In this document: piece after piece, positions 46,984 through 58,971 of the stretch
How positions within the stretch are numbered: the stretch's first letter is position 1
How the letters are laid out: every line of letters begins with the position of its first letter
Assembly: GCA_022702545.1 (NCBI GenBank)
Contig: JAHRBC010000002.1
Location: 2,728,001-2,792,000 of the forward strand
Reading direction: 5' to 3'
From: Phycomyces nitens
Lineage: Eukaryota; Mucoromycota; Mucoromycetes; Mucorales; Phycomycetaceae
Length of the DNA stretch: 64,000 nt
Made by a program: the position numbers and the translations under genes
The notes under the pieces: generated by a model
What the model was told of the DNA's origin: nothing
Database searches by the model: none
What the model saw: only the letters and a program-made list of their open reading frames with translations

Positions 46984-48463
46984 AAGTTGATTTATGCAGA
47001 CTTGCAAAAGAAAAATAGTCTTGCGTAGAAATGACTCTTGCTTGAATCCAGTCCGCTCGTATTTATCACGTTTCTCTAGACGAGACTGCGTATAAACCCC
47101 CTGCGAGACTTTGGCCAGGTCGCTTAAAGGAGTTTCAAATCAAACAGGTTACCATGGATACAATAAATGATGCCTGGGTCTTTGAGATTGTCAATACTCT
47201 ATGCTTATCAAAGACACAGATCCACGACCTCCCATGCTTATAGACCAGTTATATATATATATATATATATAATATCTGGCAATTCTAGTCAATTTTCGAT
47301 TGTACCAGAGATACCAATTGTTTCATACCTTGCTGTCCATGCAAAGTCTGGAAAAGAGGGTTTAATTTGAGTAAAGACGTGTTTTTTTGATAGATATTTG
47401 ACTATAATTCTCTACATTTCAATTAATATAGGTATATATAACTGAATATTTCAACTTATAGTGATTCCATGCATTTAAACTATTGAAATGGTCCACCAGG
47501 ATATGTTGCAGACTTTTGTAACCTTTTGACGATTGGGATCATTTTATTTGGACACACAAAAATATGGTCTTGGATTACCTTTCAACTGGTGGTTGGCTTG
47601 TATATAGAACAATTGTTAAACATGTCAAATTGTTTTTTTTCCTGGTTCTAATGATTTGAATGCTCAGAGACATTGGTCAATACAAAACTTTGACGTCGTT
47701 GTATTCAAAATGGCTAGGAGGATTCTGCCTAGTTGTTATTCAAGAAATAAGAGAAAAAAAAAACGTCATTTATTAGAAATACCTGATTTTATAAGGCAAG
47801 GTAAAGGACTATAAATTGGCGAGGAATAAAGTATGATGGAATTGGGACCTTGCAAAGCCCCAGGTTGGAAGCCTTGATATTTGGTGGTTTAGCCAAATAC
47901 TAAAAGACTATTGAATTAAGAGTATTAAGATGACTAATATAAACTTCTTTTTCTGCAAAGTACTACATAAAGTTTGTATTTACACAAAAAAGGGTTGCTT
48001 TGATGTCTTGTACCCCCCGTAATACCCTCTCATAATGTAATGCCCTTTTAGTCTAGAACGATATGTTTACAAGATTTGTTACATGTTAGACTGACCCTTG
48101 CAAACTATTCTGCTGAGGCTGTTATTGTATCTTGGCTTCATTAGATACCTTGCCCCTTGAATAGATTCTGTAGAACAATGAGGATATACTCTAATCTACA
48201 TTGCATTTCTCAGCTGTTACACGGCTGTATTCCAATTATTCTTATACCTACATACATACATGTATATATACATTTACTTATATATATATGTGTGTATATT
48301 TGACCTTTGGCTAACAAGTTCGCTACAAGTATATGGTCTCCAAAGGATCAGACAAAGAAGACAAGAATCGGCACTAGCTAGATTGAACGATGCGTTAATG
48401 AATAAATATAAGCTTAGTGCCTAATTGGTAGACACGTGACAGTATGGAGGTATCATTGTCACC
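46984..48463. other. Divergent intergenic region, no gene seen
   Basis: AT-rich with a TA tract at about 47250-47271 and TA/CATA repeats at 48250-48300. No protein-like frame. Confidence 0.5.
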
Positions 48464-49767
48464 ATGCAAAATAGGGCTTATTATTTCATACTTCTTTTGG
48501 TCATGGTGAATATGCTTCTGGACAATGATAACGAAAGTGCTTTAGATGCAAGCTACCGACTATGCAAAATATGCTTGGAAAAAGACGACATTCACAGTCT
48601 GATATCGCCATGCAAATGCAAGGGATCAATGTAAGCAATTGCTAAATCATCAATAGAATCTAACATCATTAGGAAATACATACATGCCTCTTGTATGGCC
48701 TCATGGCGCAACTCATTGATGGAGAGTGGCAGGGACAATGATCTCTACCACTGTCAATTGTGCAAACATAGGTTATATATAAAACAGCACCGTCCATTGA
48801 CAGCCTTTGTGAACCACAAAGGTATGTTGGCACAAATATCCTATAGTGAGCTGGCATGAATTGTCCTACTCTAGTTACCCGTTCGCTGATCACTATAGTA
48901 CTTTTGGTACTCTTGTTGGTCCCTTCTGGTAAGCTGTGTATTCGTGGTGGAAAGTATTAAGGCTGATTTGATTATCGATACCAATTAGGGGTGGTGATGA
49001 AGGTGTTTATACAGCTCTCTGCTATATTATCAAATTATCCTGATGGTCTTATCAAGGCCTGGTCTTCTAGCTCAATCAAAGACGTATTCACTACTAGCCA
49101 GATAGACGTACATGCTCTAGCCGCCTCTTACTCTTCCAAGACGGCAGTTCGTGTCATCTATTCGCCTTTTCCTGTGTGTTTCCGCCACTCGTCCTCAGAC
49201 ACCTATAACCTCTTTAACACCAGGGCACTCAACATCTTTTTGTTTCCATTTTCAGACGAGCGATTCTGGCAGCTAATTCTCTGCCGCCTAGAGCATTTTC
49301 ATTTGGGATTCTTTTTGATTGGGAGTGTAAACAACATCTGGCTGACATACAAGATTCTCGACGACATGTTTGATCTAGTCTTGATAGGTTCAGATCCTCT
49401 CCAAGATGATCCTCAGACGGAAGAAGAAGAAGAAGAAGAAGAAGAGCCCAGTCTGCCGAGGGTCAATCGTCGGGTGGGAAAGCTGGTCAAGAGCATGCTG
49501 CTTTTTCATTGCTGTACTCTTGTCGTCCTGTTCTGGATCCACTTTAATCTGTTGGCCTTCCACACAGACTTACCTCAAAATGACCCTCAGGCATACAACA
49601 CTCGCCAATTTCTAGCAGAATTGCCCATGTGGACCCTTCGATGGGTTACGCTTGGGATTGCGGTTGGGGATTTTGGGCTACGGACGATTTACCGATGGCT
49701 GGGACGCATCAGCAATTGTGTTGCTGAAGAAGAAGTGCTCACATCGCCAGAGAACCAATTACACTAA
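48464..49767 (+). CDS. RING-CH (MARCH-like) membrane ubiquitin ligase
   Basis: Four exons: 48464-48630, 48673-48821, 48875-48928 and 48989-49767; 382 aa from the first in-frame ATG. The RING-CH (C4HC3) finger spans exons 1-2: CKICLEKDDIHSLISPCKCK, then KYIHASCMASW, then YHCQLCKHRL. Exon 3 encodes a hydrophobic segment (SLITIVLLVLLLVPSG) and exon 4 adds further membrane-like segments. An acidic run of nine Glu from GAA repeats follows DDPQT. Such proteins ubiquitinate membrane substrates (Ssm4/Doa10 or MARCH type). Start is ambiguous: using ATG 48464 adds a hydrophobic YYFILLLVMVNMLL before the finger, while ATG 48503 or 48512 would leave a soluble N-terminus. Confidence 0.82.
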
Positions 49768-49915
49768 TCTACATTATAGACATGCGTTTTATACTAGTTC
49801 ATACGACCACAGTCTTCACACATTGAAGTTAATCCAAATGGATAGAATGACAAAAAAATAAGTGTGTCTTTATAAGTCAACAAGCTTAAAAAAATATTGA
49901 TTTTGAATGGTGAAT

Positions 49916-50790
49916 TTATGCCTCAACAGCAGCGGGGGCAGCAGCGGCAACGGGAGCAGGAGTAAAGTCCTGGACAATGGGCTCCTCGATATCCTTCTCC
50001 TCCTTGGGTTCAAGGATGGTGACGATATCGGGAAGAGTGTTCTTGGGTCCGTTGCGGCCAGTGGGATCACTGTCAAGCATGATCTTGACCTTGATACCGA
50101 GGACACCCTGACGCAACATAACGTGACGGACAGCAGTGGTGATGAACTCACGGGCAGGCTGGCCAGAGTGGATCATGAAACCATCGCTGAACTTCATGGC
50201 CTTGGCACGGGCAGCACGGAGCTTACCAGAGACAACAACTTCGCAACCCTTGGCACCAGACTCCATGACGAAGCGGACGACACCGTAACAGGCACGACGG
50301 ACAGCAAGACCGTTGAGGAGCTTGTACTTGACAGACTCGCACTGGGCAATGGCGCAGAGACCACGGTTCTGGACACGCTCGGCGTAGAGTTCGACAGCGT
50401 TCTCGGCGAACTTGAAACGCTTCTGGACGAGGAAGGTCAATTCACGGATGCGACGACCCTTCTCACCAAGAACGTTCTGGGTGTGGGTGGCACGGATGAT
50501 GATCTCAGTGCGGGCGGGGGTGACGCGGACCTCAACACCAGCATAACCATCCTCAGCAAGTTCACGGGTGAAGTATTCGTTCAACTCGGCGTAAAAGACA
50601 CCATCGGCGACCTATGATGATTATGATGATGTTAATAAACCAATATAAACACTCTATGATCGATCGACTTACAAACTAGGTTGGCAGACAGGAAAGTGGA
50701 TTCGGATACATATTAGTTAGAACATCAATCCATCCATGCATCAATCCATCACTGTCTAACCTTTCTCTTCTTGGAGATCTGGGCAGCCAT
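49916..50790 (-). CDS. RPS3: 40S ribosomal protein uS3 (RPS3), with a 3-nt micro-exon
   Basis: Exons 50790-50761, 50675-50673 and 50611-49916; 242 aa. It starts [10 protein letters not shown], then Phe, then [18 protein letters not shown], and shows the KH-domain [18 protein letters not shown] and [20 protein letters not shown]. uS3 sits at the mRNA entry channel. The universal eukaryotic sequence KKRKFVADG needs a Phe codon between exons that end at AAG and begin at GTC. The only source is TTT at 50675-50673, flanked exactly by CCTAG and GTAAGT. The introns are 85 and 61 nt. The C-terminus is Ala/Pro-rich. Confidence 0.96.
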
Positions 50791-51312
50791 CGTTTCACTG
50801 AAAAAAGGAAGGAGGATGGTATGGGCTTTCGGGGTGCTGTCAAGAGGCCGCCAGCGGTGTGTGCTCCAAGTTTCCTGCGGCAACACATTCATACTCCGAC
50901 CGGACCACTTTCTCTGTTGCCCTTAATTTTTTTTTCCTTCTTCTTTGAATTTTATCACAGCCAAGGCTTAATGAAAAAAATAAAAAATAAAATAAAATAA
51001 AAATTAAATTTTATATAAAATAAAAAGCATATGTATATAAATATATGTATATTTCAACGTAGGGAGCCCTGTTTGGTCTCCCTTGAGTGGCCCAAAACCA
51101 GAGGCCCCTCTTCCAATTTATATATCTTGGCTGATATTCTTTATCGCAATCAAGCCTATGTCTTAGCCTTGTTTTCCCCCTGGCTGAAAAGTGACTGCAG
51201 CGCTCACTCGTTTATTTCCATACCTTGCCTTAAATGTCAAGCAGACCAACTCGGATAAAACCACCCATCGTCATTCTTCCCACTTTATTAATTCCCCTTC
51301 TTCTTTCTCCCA
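50791..51312. promoter_or_regulatory. Divergent promoter region, RPS3 and a small plus-strand ORF
   Basis: 522 bp with T-rich and A-rich blocks (about 50930-51020) and a C/T-rich leader next to ATG 51313. No specific factor site identified. Confidence 0.45.
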
Positions 51313-51555
51313 ATGTCAGATAAGACATATCGCAAGCAAATGCCTCACTCAAGAGCCACAAACAGCGAATTCATGTCCAGCCAAGGCCCCCAGCGCACAG
51401 ACGCGTCCTACTCACACCTCAGCAGAGAACAACAGCAGCTACGAGAAGAGATTGCTCGGCTCAGGCAAGAGGAACAGCAGCTGTGCGAAAAGGACGTCTG
51501 GGTCAAGAAGAACATTGTGGCCGTTAGAGAACAGATGAACAGTGAAGATAGATGA
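51313..51555 (+). CDS. Small coiled-coil protein of unknown function (80 aa)
   Basis: Single exon with an ATG after a pyrimidine-rich leader. The second half is a strong coiled coil, SREQQQLREEIARLRQEE then QQLCEKDVWVKKNIVAV. The N-terminal 35 residues are polar and basic. AATAAA at 51572-51577 follows the stop closely. I do not recognise the family. The clean leader, codon usage and coiled coil support a real gene. Confidence 0.6.
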   Translation: MSDKTYRKQMPHSRATNSEFMSSQGPQRTDASYSHLSREQQQLREEIARLRQEEQQLCEKDVWVKKNIVAVREQMNSEDR

Positions 51556-51705
51556 TAATTCTCACAAATACATAATAAAACATTCCAAGTTTCCAAAGGC
51601 ATTTGAAAGATATGGAGTCTAGATTTATAGATTATGTATTATGTATTATGTATTATATAGTATGGTGATGTATGTACGGTAGGTATTATTGGTCTATGTA
51701 AAAGG

Positions 51706-54700
51706 TCAATTGAAAGATGGTATCCCCACTCCAGCACCATTGGCACATTCAATCGTATTGTTCTGCTCTCGCCCAAGGGTCCGCAACCACCATTTCTGTT
51801 CAGTCCTATCAACTGCCATTAGGTAATAGGGTTTCTCTTGCATTAATCTCTGATAGTCATCGCAAGACGGTATATGGTCTGTACACCAATCATGGCGTCC
51901 ACAGCCACACACAGTGCAGAACAGAGTTGCCTGTGCTTCATGGCATACTAGACAGCCAGCATTTGAGTCCTTGGGCTCAAAGTAATGACGAGTTGTATCG
52001 GGTCCAAGATTACTTTTCTAGAGAATAAAGGGGCGTTAGATAGGTCCTCGGGTCATTGTATATAATAACTTGCCTTGATAATCTGCTGTCGTTTCAGGGT
52101 CAATTGACAGATCTTTTTTGTAGCCATCAAAATCGCATGTTCCAGCTCCTTGTGGATTTGTCGCTGCTGCTCCTCACTAGAGGTATTCATACCGCTTGCC
52201 CTGAGCCCATTTACCAACCGAGCACGAGCCTCTAGTGTCTTTTTTGCACCTTCCATGTAGCTTTCTTCCAATCGCAATTGACTATCAATTCTGGCCAACT
52301 GAACATTGTCGCAAGAACGGGCTGCTGTGATGGCAAGAGGCTGTATAGAAATATTAGAATTATAAAGCCATGATTTTATAGTCATACCGCTTCATCTGGC
52401 TGTGAATTGGGTATAAATCTAATTGAGAAAATACTCTCGGCTTGACTAGGGCTCAAGAAAGCAAGTTCGTTGGTCTGTACAGGTTGAATAAGAACAGTTG
52501 ACGACCTAGATACAATATGTTGGCCAAGGTATATATATATATATTAAAAAAGAGAGCTTTCAGACTTACGCGAGTGGAATTATCATGTCAGGAAGCTGTC
52601 TTTCAAGCTTTTCACTATTCAAAGGCTTGTTCTTAAAACCTAGCAAATCTCCATCCTTCAATTGCACATAAAATGCTTGAAAGTCTTTTGAACTTGGACA
52701 GGCTGCAGTAGCAATCCTAAGAGGTCCTTGGGTACTCGACCCTACCATGATTTCAAAAATAAATAAATACCAGCAATAGACTCGCGTATCTTGTGGCAGA
52801 TTGTGTTTACCTTTACTAAACCACCCTTGTTCTTTTGGATACATCTTTTCCTTGGATTTGTCTTGACCACTGCTCTGGAGCCACTTGTTTATTTTGGTTG
52901 TTTCTGTTATTCTCTGCTGAGACTCTTTCTCCAGCCGGGCTGCACCTCGTTTGGCATGGTGGAGCGCATTTTCGGATTCCTCAAGCGCCTTTTCAAGCTG
53001 ACGGATGGTTTCTCTGTCCTTTCGCCACATAATTGACAAGATCATGCTTCGACCTTGTTCAGGCACATTGGACTCCAAACTTGGGAGGGCAGGAAGCGCT
53101 TTGGCACCTTGTCTTGCCTTTCCAACCGACTTAAACTCACGCCGAAGGCTATCCAGTTCGATTCTCAAGGACGCGGCAGTGTCTTGTGTAGACTTTGCCA
53201 AGGCACGTAACAGCTGGGACTCTTTACGTTCCGCTGTCACTGCACATACCAATGTTTCCTTTTCGTTCTGAAGATCCACCAGGGATTTCTCCACCTTGTC
53301 GCAGTGCTCAATGGTATCTTGGTATCGTGCCTCATGGTCATTTCTGGAATTGTTATGGTCTTCAAGCTGGAGATTAGCGATATTTAAACGTTGTTTGGTC
53401 TGTTTGTGCTCAAGTATCTCATTTTCAAGCCTCTGATCAAGCGCAATTCTTTGGGCTCTTTCATTCTCCAGATCGCCAAGAGCAGTATTCTTTGCACTTT
53501 CTGCCTTTTCAGCATCAGTGGTGAGGGTCTGAATGGTCTGCAAAAGGCTCGACAGTTTATCTTGTTGAGATGTGGCGATCTTTTGTTGGGCTTCCTGGTC
53601 TTTAAGCATGTTTATTTCGCTAGTTTGTTGATTAGAGATTTCCTGCAAGGATTTTAATCTTTCTTGGAGCTCGACAATCGTCTGTTTAAGCCTATTGTTT
53701 TCATTTTCGAGTTGATCGTCTTTTGGAGATGTGGTTTCCAGAGGGTCTTGAGATAATGTGATATAATCTCGGTCTGATTGGGATTTGTTGAGCTGCCTTA
53801 GAAAAGCAATGTCACTTTTCATGCCCGGAAGGATATTGTGTGTTGTGTTTGGCAAGAGACTTGAATAAGTGTATCCGATAAATGGAAGACTTCGGCCTTC
53901 ATATACACCCGTCTTATTGGTCTGCTGGCTATTTGAAGCCGGGACTGGATCTTCTTCAGGCACCGAGAAGTTGGACGTGTCGTCGGGTGAAGCCAAGACG
54001 GGAAGAAAAGGCGGGGTGGCTAGAGATGTGAGGGTAAGTAGGGAGACTAGGAGACGTCCTGCTTACTGCTTCTGATGTTTTCCCAGTCGATGCCTTTGAA
54101 GAAAGGATGGGATTGGATTTCTTGGAGACCATTTCTTCCCAGTCGCTCATCCTTTTTAGACAACAGCCTAGACAAAGTGTTAGTTGATGGCCAGTATTCA
54201 AGGAGAGTGTGATTTACTTGCAAATAAGATCCTTTGCTTCTTCAGAGATTGGAATGTCATTGTTGAACTTTAGAGAAGACTGAAGACTATAATTAGCAGG
54301 GTAATATATGTAGACTACACACTGTGTTTACCTGGTGAAAAATAATCTTCCGATACGTCTCGCCCTCACTGTCCCGCGAATAAAAAGGCGGGTTCTCCTG
54401 GAGGACCTCGTACAGGACAATGCCCACAGACCACCAGTCGACCTCGGTGCCATAGGTAACATTGCCCTGCTGTGATTCGAGTACTTCGGGAGACACATAG
54501 TCACAAGTCCCGACTGGTGTTGTTGGTGGGATCTAGAGCCAAGGTTAGTGGACTGGCACCAATTAGCCTGGTCTACCTTTGAGCAATTGTCGATTCGAAT
54601 ACAGGATCCAAAGTCTGCCAGCTTGACATGGCCAGCATTATCAATAAGAATGTTCTGGGGCTTGATATCCCGATGGACATATCCCAATTTGTGCAAACTG

Positions 54701-55482
54701 TCGACAGCCAGGATAGTCTCGGCCATGTAAAACCTTGCCTCGTCTTCATTCAAGCAGAGATTCTCTTTGCGGTCGAGGACACTGAACAGGTCGCCTCCGC
54801 CCGCATATTCCATCACCAGATAGAGATTATCGACATCTTGAAAAGCAGCATGGAGGACAGGCATCCAATGGGTTGCGTCTGGGTGGGACAAGACTAGGCG
54901 TTCTTCCATTGAGAATGCCTTCTATTAAGATCCAATGGCAAGATATGTGAGTCTAGATAGCTCTTGGGACAGACTGACATACTTGTTGCTGCTGTATAAG
55001 AGGATCTTTGCTGAGGACCTTCATTGCATACACATTGCCGTCTAGGTTACTGCGCACCACAGAAACCTAGAGACCATTTGGTTAAAAAATAAAAATAAAA
55101 ATAAAATAAAAGGTCCATGAACGGAGAATTGTTGGCTCAAACCCTACTCACTCACTCGTAAGGTCAGTAACTTACTGTGCCAAAGAGTCCATTGGCAAGA
55201 GGCCTTATAATCTCAAAATCATTCTTGTTGATTCTTGCTGCCCTTAGCTGCTTCTCTACCCTTTGGTCTAAAAAATAAAAACCTCCCGACTTAGAACATG
55301 GTATAAAAAGTGGGTTTATTACATTGACTGAGAAACTCTCCAATCGTCTCCTGCTTGGCCGTCCGCTGGTAAGCCTCACAATCGTCGTAGAGAGCTAAAA
55401 GGGCATCTAAAAGGGCATCTGTGGTGTATAGGTGGCGCTGTTCTAAACTGGCGGAGATAGAGGAATGTTGGGAGACAGGCAT
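51706..55482 (-). CDS. MRCK/DMPK-like AGC kinase with long coiled coil and C-terminal zinc-finger-like module
   Basis: Twelve exons: 55482-55323, 55267-55176, 55066-54983, 54921-54577, 54532-54332, 54279-54218, 54167-54067, 54019-52811, 52741-52570, 52505-52388, 52340-52074 and 52017-51706; 1040 aa. The kinase domain (about 66-330) has DFEIIRPLANGLFG, AMKVL (Lys about 100), VHRDIKPQNIL (195), ADFGSC (215) and SPE (243), then a GRNGLQEIQSHPFFKGIDW tail. This is the layout of MRCK/ROCK/DMPK kinases, effectors of Rho/Cdc42 GTPases. A coiled coil covers about 400-720. A possible PH-like segment follows (FQAFYVQLKDGDLLGF). The last 100 residues hold C-x2-C, C-x2-C-x-C, WC and H/C ligands (959-989). 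The intron after 52074 starts with GC (GC-AG). Confidence 0.88.
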
Positions 55483-55982
55483 GGTGAAGAAGTGTTGTAT
55501 TAAATGATTATTGTTTGCCTGCTAAATATATAAATGTATAATAAAATAAATAAATAAATAAAAAGTTACGATATTTTGTATGGTGTGTAGAAAAGCAAAA
55601 AGAGGGGGGGAAATGGTGGCGAGAATTAAATGATGAGAATTAAAAGGAAAAGAATGGATGTTTTCGTCCCTTCTCGATTCTATTTATCGTATATAAACAT
55701 TCTCCTTGTTTGGTAAGTGATGGACAACAACGATAAACCCCCTCTAGAGCTCCATGACGTCCCTCTTTCTCATGAAATCACAAATCTGCTGAACTTGCGA
55801 TTTAGTCATGGAATTGTGCAGATTGCCCATCATTATTGGATATCCCACTTCAACCAGCGCGCAACTAATCAAGAAAAATCAAGATTTTCAATAAAGATTG
55901 TCACCTGACCCACCTTCTCTTTCTTGGTGCCCGCCCTCCTCTTTTTCTTCCTCTTCTTCTTCTTCTTTCATCTCCTGCCCTC
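55483..55982. promoter_or_regulatory. Divergent promoter region between the MRCK-like kinase and PHO85
   Basis: 500 bp with a long TTC/CTT pyrimidine tract (55915-55975) right before the PHO85 ATG. A 63-codon frame at 55717-55908 has no recognisable features and is left out. Confidence 0.45.
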
Positions 55983-56891
55983 ATGTCTGCCGCCAACGGA
56001 ACATCTGATCAACGATACACGCGTTTGGAAAAACTGGGCGAGGGCACTTATGCTACAGTGTTCAAGGGCAAGAGTCGTCTTGGAGGAGAGATAGTCGCTC
56101 TCAAGGAGATTCATTTAGATGCAGAGGAAGGTGCCCCATCCACTGCCATCCGCGAGATCTCATTGATGAAAGAACTGAAGCATCGTAATATTGTCCGCCT
56201 CCAGGACGTTATTCACACAGAGAACAAGCTCACTCTCGTCTTTGAATTTATGGACCAGGACCTGAAGAAGTTTATGGATGTCACCGCACGATCAAGTCAT
56301 GGTGCACTCGAAACACCAATGATCAAGTCATTCATGTACCAACTTCTGCAGGGTATTGCTTACTGCCATGAAAACAGAGTGCTGCATCGTGATTTGAAGC
56401 CCCAGAACTTGCTTATTAACAAGCGAGGAGAGCTCAAGTTGGGTGATTTTGGTCTTGCACGTGCCTTTGGCATTCCCGTAAACACCTTCTCCAACGAAGT
56501 TGTCACTCTCTGGTATCGTGCACCCGATGTCTTGTTAGGTTCAAGGATGTATTCAACTTCAATCGATATCTGGTCGGCCGGTTGTATTATGGCTGAGATG
56601 TACACCGGTAGACCCCTTTTCCCTGGAACCACCAATGAGGACCAACTACAAAAGATCTTTAGAGTAATGGGCACTCCTACCGAGCAGACTTGGCCAGGCG
56701 TCTCTCAGTTGCCAGAGTACAAGCCTGCTCAGGCCATCTATCCTCCGCAACATATCACTCAGATCTTGCCTGCATTGGATCCAATGGGTCTTGATCTCTT
56801 GAGTAGAATGCTTCAATACCAACCCCAAATGAGAATCTCTGCAAAGGATGCTCTTGGCCATCCATACTTTAACGATGTTATTCGCTCCTAA
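55983..56891 (+). CDS. PHO85: Cyclin-dependent kinase PHO85
   Basis: Single exon, 302 aa, intronless in this intron-rich window. It shows [14 protein letters not shown], the ALKEI lysine, the cyclin-binding helix [38 protein letters not shown] and the CDK insert region. The [20 protein letters not shown] segment and [19 protein letters not shown] place it with Pho85/CDK5 rather than Cdc28. The equivalent of the activating T-loop residue is Ser (in NTFSNEVV), as in Pho85, which does not need CAK phosphorylation. The yeast kinase integrates phosphate, glycogen and cell-cycle control with multiple cyclins. A CT repeat follows the stop. Confidence 0.96.
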   Translation: MSAANGTSDQRYTRLEKLGEGTYATVFKGKSRLGGEIVALKEIHLDAEEGAPSTAIREISLMKELKHRNIVRLQDVIHTENKLTLVFEFMDQDLKKFMDVTARSSHGALETPMIKSFMYQLLQGIAYCHENRVLHRDLKPQNLLINKRGELKLGDFGLARAFGIPVNTFSNEVVTLWYRAPDVLLGSRMYSTSIDIWSAGCIMAEMYTGRPLFPGTTNEDQLQKIFRVMGTPTEQTWPGVSQLPEYKPAQAIYPPQHITQILPALDPMGLDLLSRMLQYQPQMRISAKDALGHPYFNDVIRS

Positions 56892-57104
56892 TGGGTCTCT
56901 CTCTCTCTCTCTATAAAAATAATAAGAAAATCCAAACCACCTCCATTCACACTTTCTGCTGTTGACCTCGATTTCCCATCTTATATACAATTCATAATGC
57001 AAACATGATCGTGTTTGCATGGATAATAAACCTTTTTTTTCTTTTTCTTCATTGTTTAAAAGTGTATGGTGTATATAGATATTCTTTAGGTAAATGTAAA
57101 AGTC

Positions 57105-58971
57105 TTACTCGCCAAGTTGAGGTCCCTTGAGCGATGTTCTACCGGCACGCATCATCTCATCGACCAACAAGAGGTTGCTGGCAATTACAGAACTACACAA
57201 AACGTATTATCAGTATCTATTTAAGTAAAAAGCACAATCTTACCAAGAGTGCAGCATGTGGCGGTGAACTCTGTAGTTGCTCCATACACCCTCCAACTTG
57301 GGGTCCATGGTCTCGCCTGTCTTGAGATCTACACCAACAATGTGTCCTTCCATATGCTCATCCTGAAGAGCAACAATCACATCCTGGGCATCAAAACCAG
57401 CATTCTGTGCCAACACCTTGGGGATAACGAGGAGAGCATCAGCAAATGCCTGGACACCCATCTTGGCTCTGCCCTTGACACTCTTCTTGAACTCAACCAG
57501 ATGCTGCGAAAGAGCAACTTCAAATGCACCAGCTCCAGCAACAACAGCCTTGTCTTCAATTGCATTCTTTACTGCACGGAGACCATCACGGACAGCATCG
57601 TTGATCTGGGCAATTGTGTGCTGGTTGGGGCCCTTGATGAGAATGGTGACACTGTAAGGATCCTTGACATCCTCAATAAATGTAAACTTGTCTTCTCCAA
57701 TGACCTGCTCATATACAAGGCCAGCATAGCCCAAGATCTCGGGTGACAGATCGTCAACAGAGTTCTGAGCAACACCACCACACACCAACTGAAGACGCTC
57801 CATGTTTCTACGCTTGGCACGACGAAGGCCAAGGATGTTGTTCTTGGCAAGGATATCAAGTGAAAGGGGATCAATGCCCTTTTGGTTGATGATGACAAAG
57901 CCCTTTTTGGCATTGACACCACTGCAGATGGAGTTCTTGAATTCAACCAACTTGCGCACCTTGTCGTCTACGTGCTTGCGTTCACTCTCAACAAGCTTCT
58001 CGCGCTGTTCGGGGGTGGAGTAGAAGAAACCGGAATTGATCTCACTCTTCTCGTATTCCAAACTGACATTGAGGGTGAGGATATAGGCGTCTTCGATCTT
58101 CTTGGGCATGTCAGGGTGGCGAGCACCATGATCCATAACCAAACCACGCACAAGTCTAGACTCACTCTCGGAACGGTGCTGCATCTTCATAATCTCCACC
58201 ATGTGCAAATCAATGGGCTCACCCTCACGGTAGATAGCAAGAACGGCATCCACAACAGCCTCTGTCAATGTATCTGCCAATGCACGGTGTACCTTTGTAC
58301 GCAACGAAGTACGTGCTACTGAGACCAACAGTTCACGGTCTACTACAGGCTTGGGGGTCTTGAAGGTCTCGAGGAACTTGAGTGCCTCGTTCTTTGCTGC
58401 ATCGTAACCCTCGGTAATCACTCGAGGATGGAGTCCCTCGGAGATGTATCGCTCGGCCTGTTTAAGGAGTTCTCCGACAAGTAATACGATTGAAGTGGTG
58501 CCATCACCTGTGATTTCATCCTGTGCAGTGGCAGCCTTGGCAATCATGGCAGCAGTGGGATGTTGAATTTGCTGCAGATCATCAAGATGATTAGCTTTTT
58601 TGACTCCTCTGTTATTCTCTCCTTTTAATCGTCATTTGGTTTTACCATCTCGGTCAACAAGACCTTGCCATCCTTGGTCAGCTTGATGGAGCCTGAACCA
58701 TCGACCAGCCTAAGATGCACATGAGGATCAGCTTAATGTCAAAGTAAATGTTATTTAAAGTGGTATCTTTACATCTTGATGGTGCCGCGGGGACCAAGGT
58801 TAGAACGGAGGACTTCCTGGAGACCAATAGCAGCAGTGATGTTCAACTGGAGAGCCTGACCGCGTCGGGCGACATCTGAGTTGGGGTTAATCAATTTAAG
58901 TGCTGATGATGCCCTATATTGTTTCCAATTATTAATATCCCTTGAGAAAAAAGCGCGTTTACAATTTACAT
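57105..58971 (-). CDS. CCT6: T-complex chaperonin subunit zeta (CCT6), start codon split by an intron
   Basis: Five coding exons: 58971-58970 (AT), 58913-58773, 58709-58646, 58571-57244 and 57192-57105; 540 aa. The zeta subunit is part of the eight-subunit cytosolic chaperonin that folds actin and tubulin. The ATP-binding motifs are [19 protein letters not shown] and GDGTTS (about 91). The N-terminal SALKLINP is the CCT6 hallmark. No ATG lies upstream of it in the same exon. Joining AT at 58971-58970 (before GTAAAT) to G at 58913 (after TATAG) gives [11 protein letters not shown]. The 56-nt intron therefore interrupts the initiator codon. The upstream frame is open but has no ATG. Confidence 0.95.

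Noticed and set aside
49907..50617. 236-codon plus-strand open frame antisense to RPS3
   Set aside because: Antisense shadow caused by the strong codon bias of RPS3; also seen at 13453-13914 (aconitase) and 57882-58322 (CCT6).
55717..55908. 63-codon plus-strand frame between the MRCK-like kinase and PHO85
   Set aside because: Short, unconserved-looking, and located in the presumed shared promoter.
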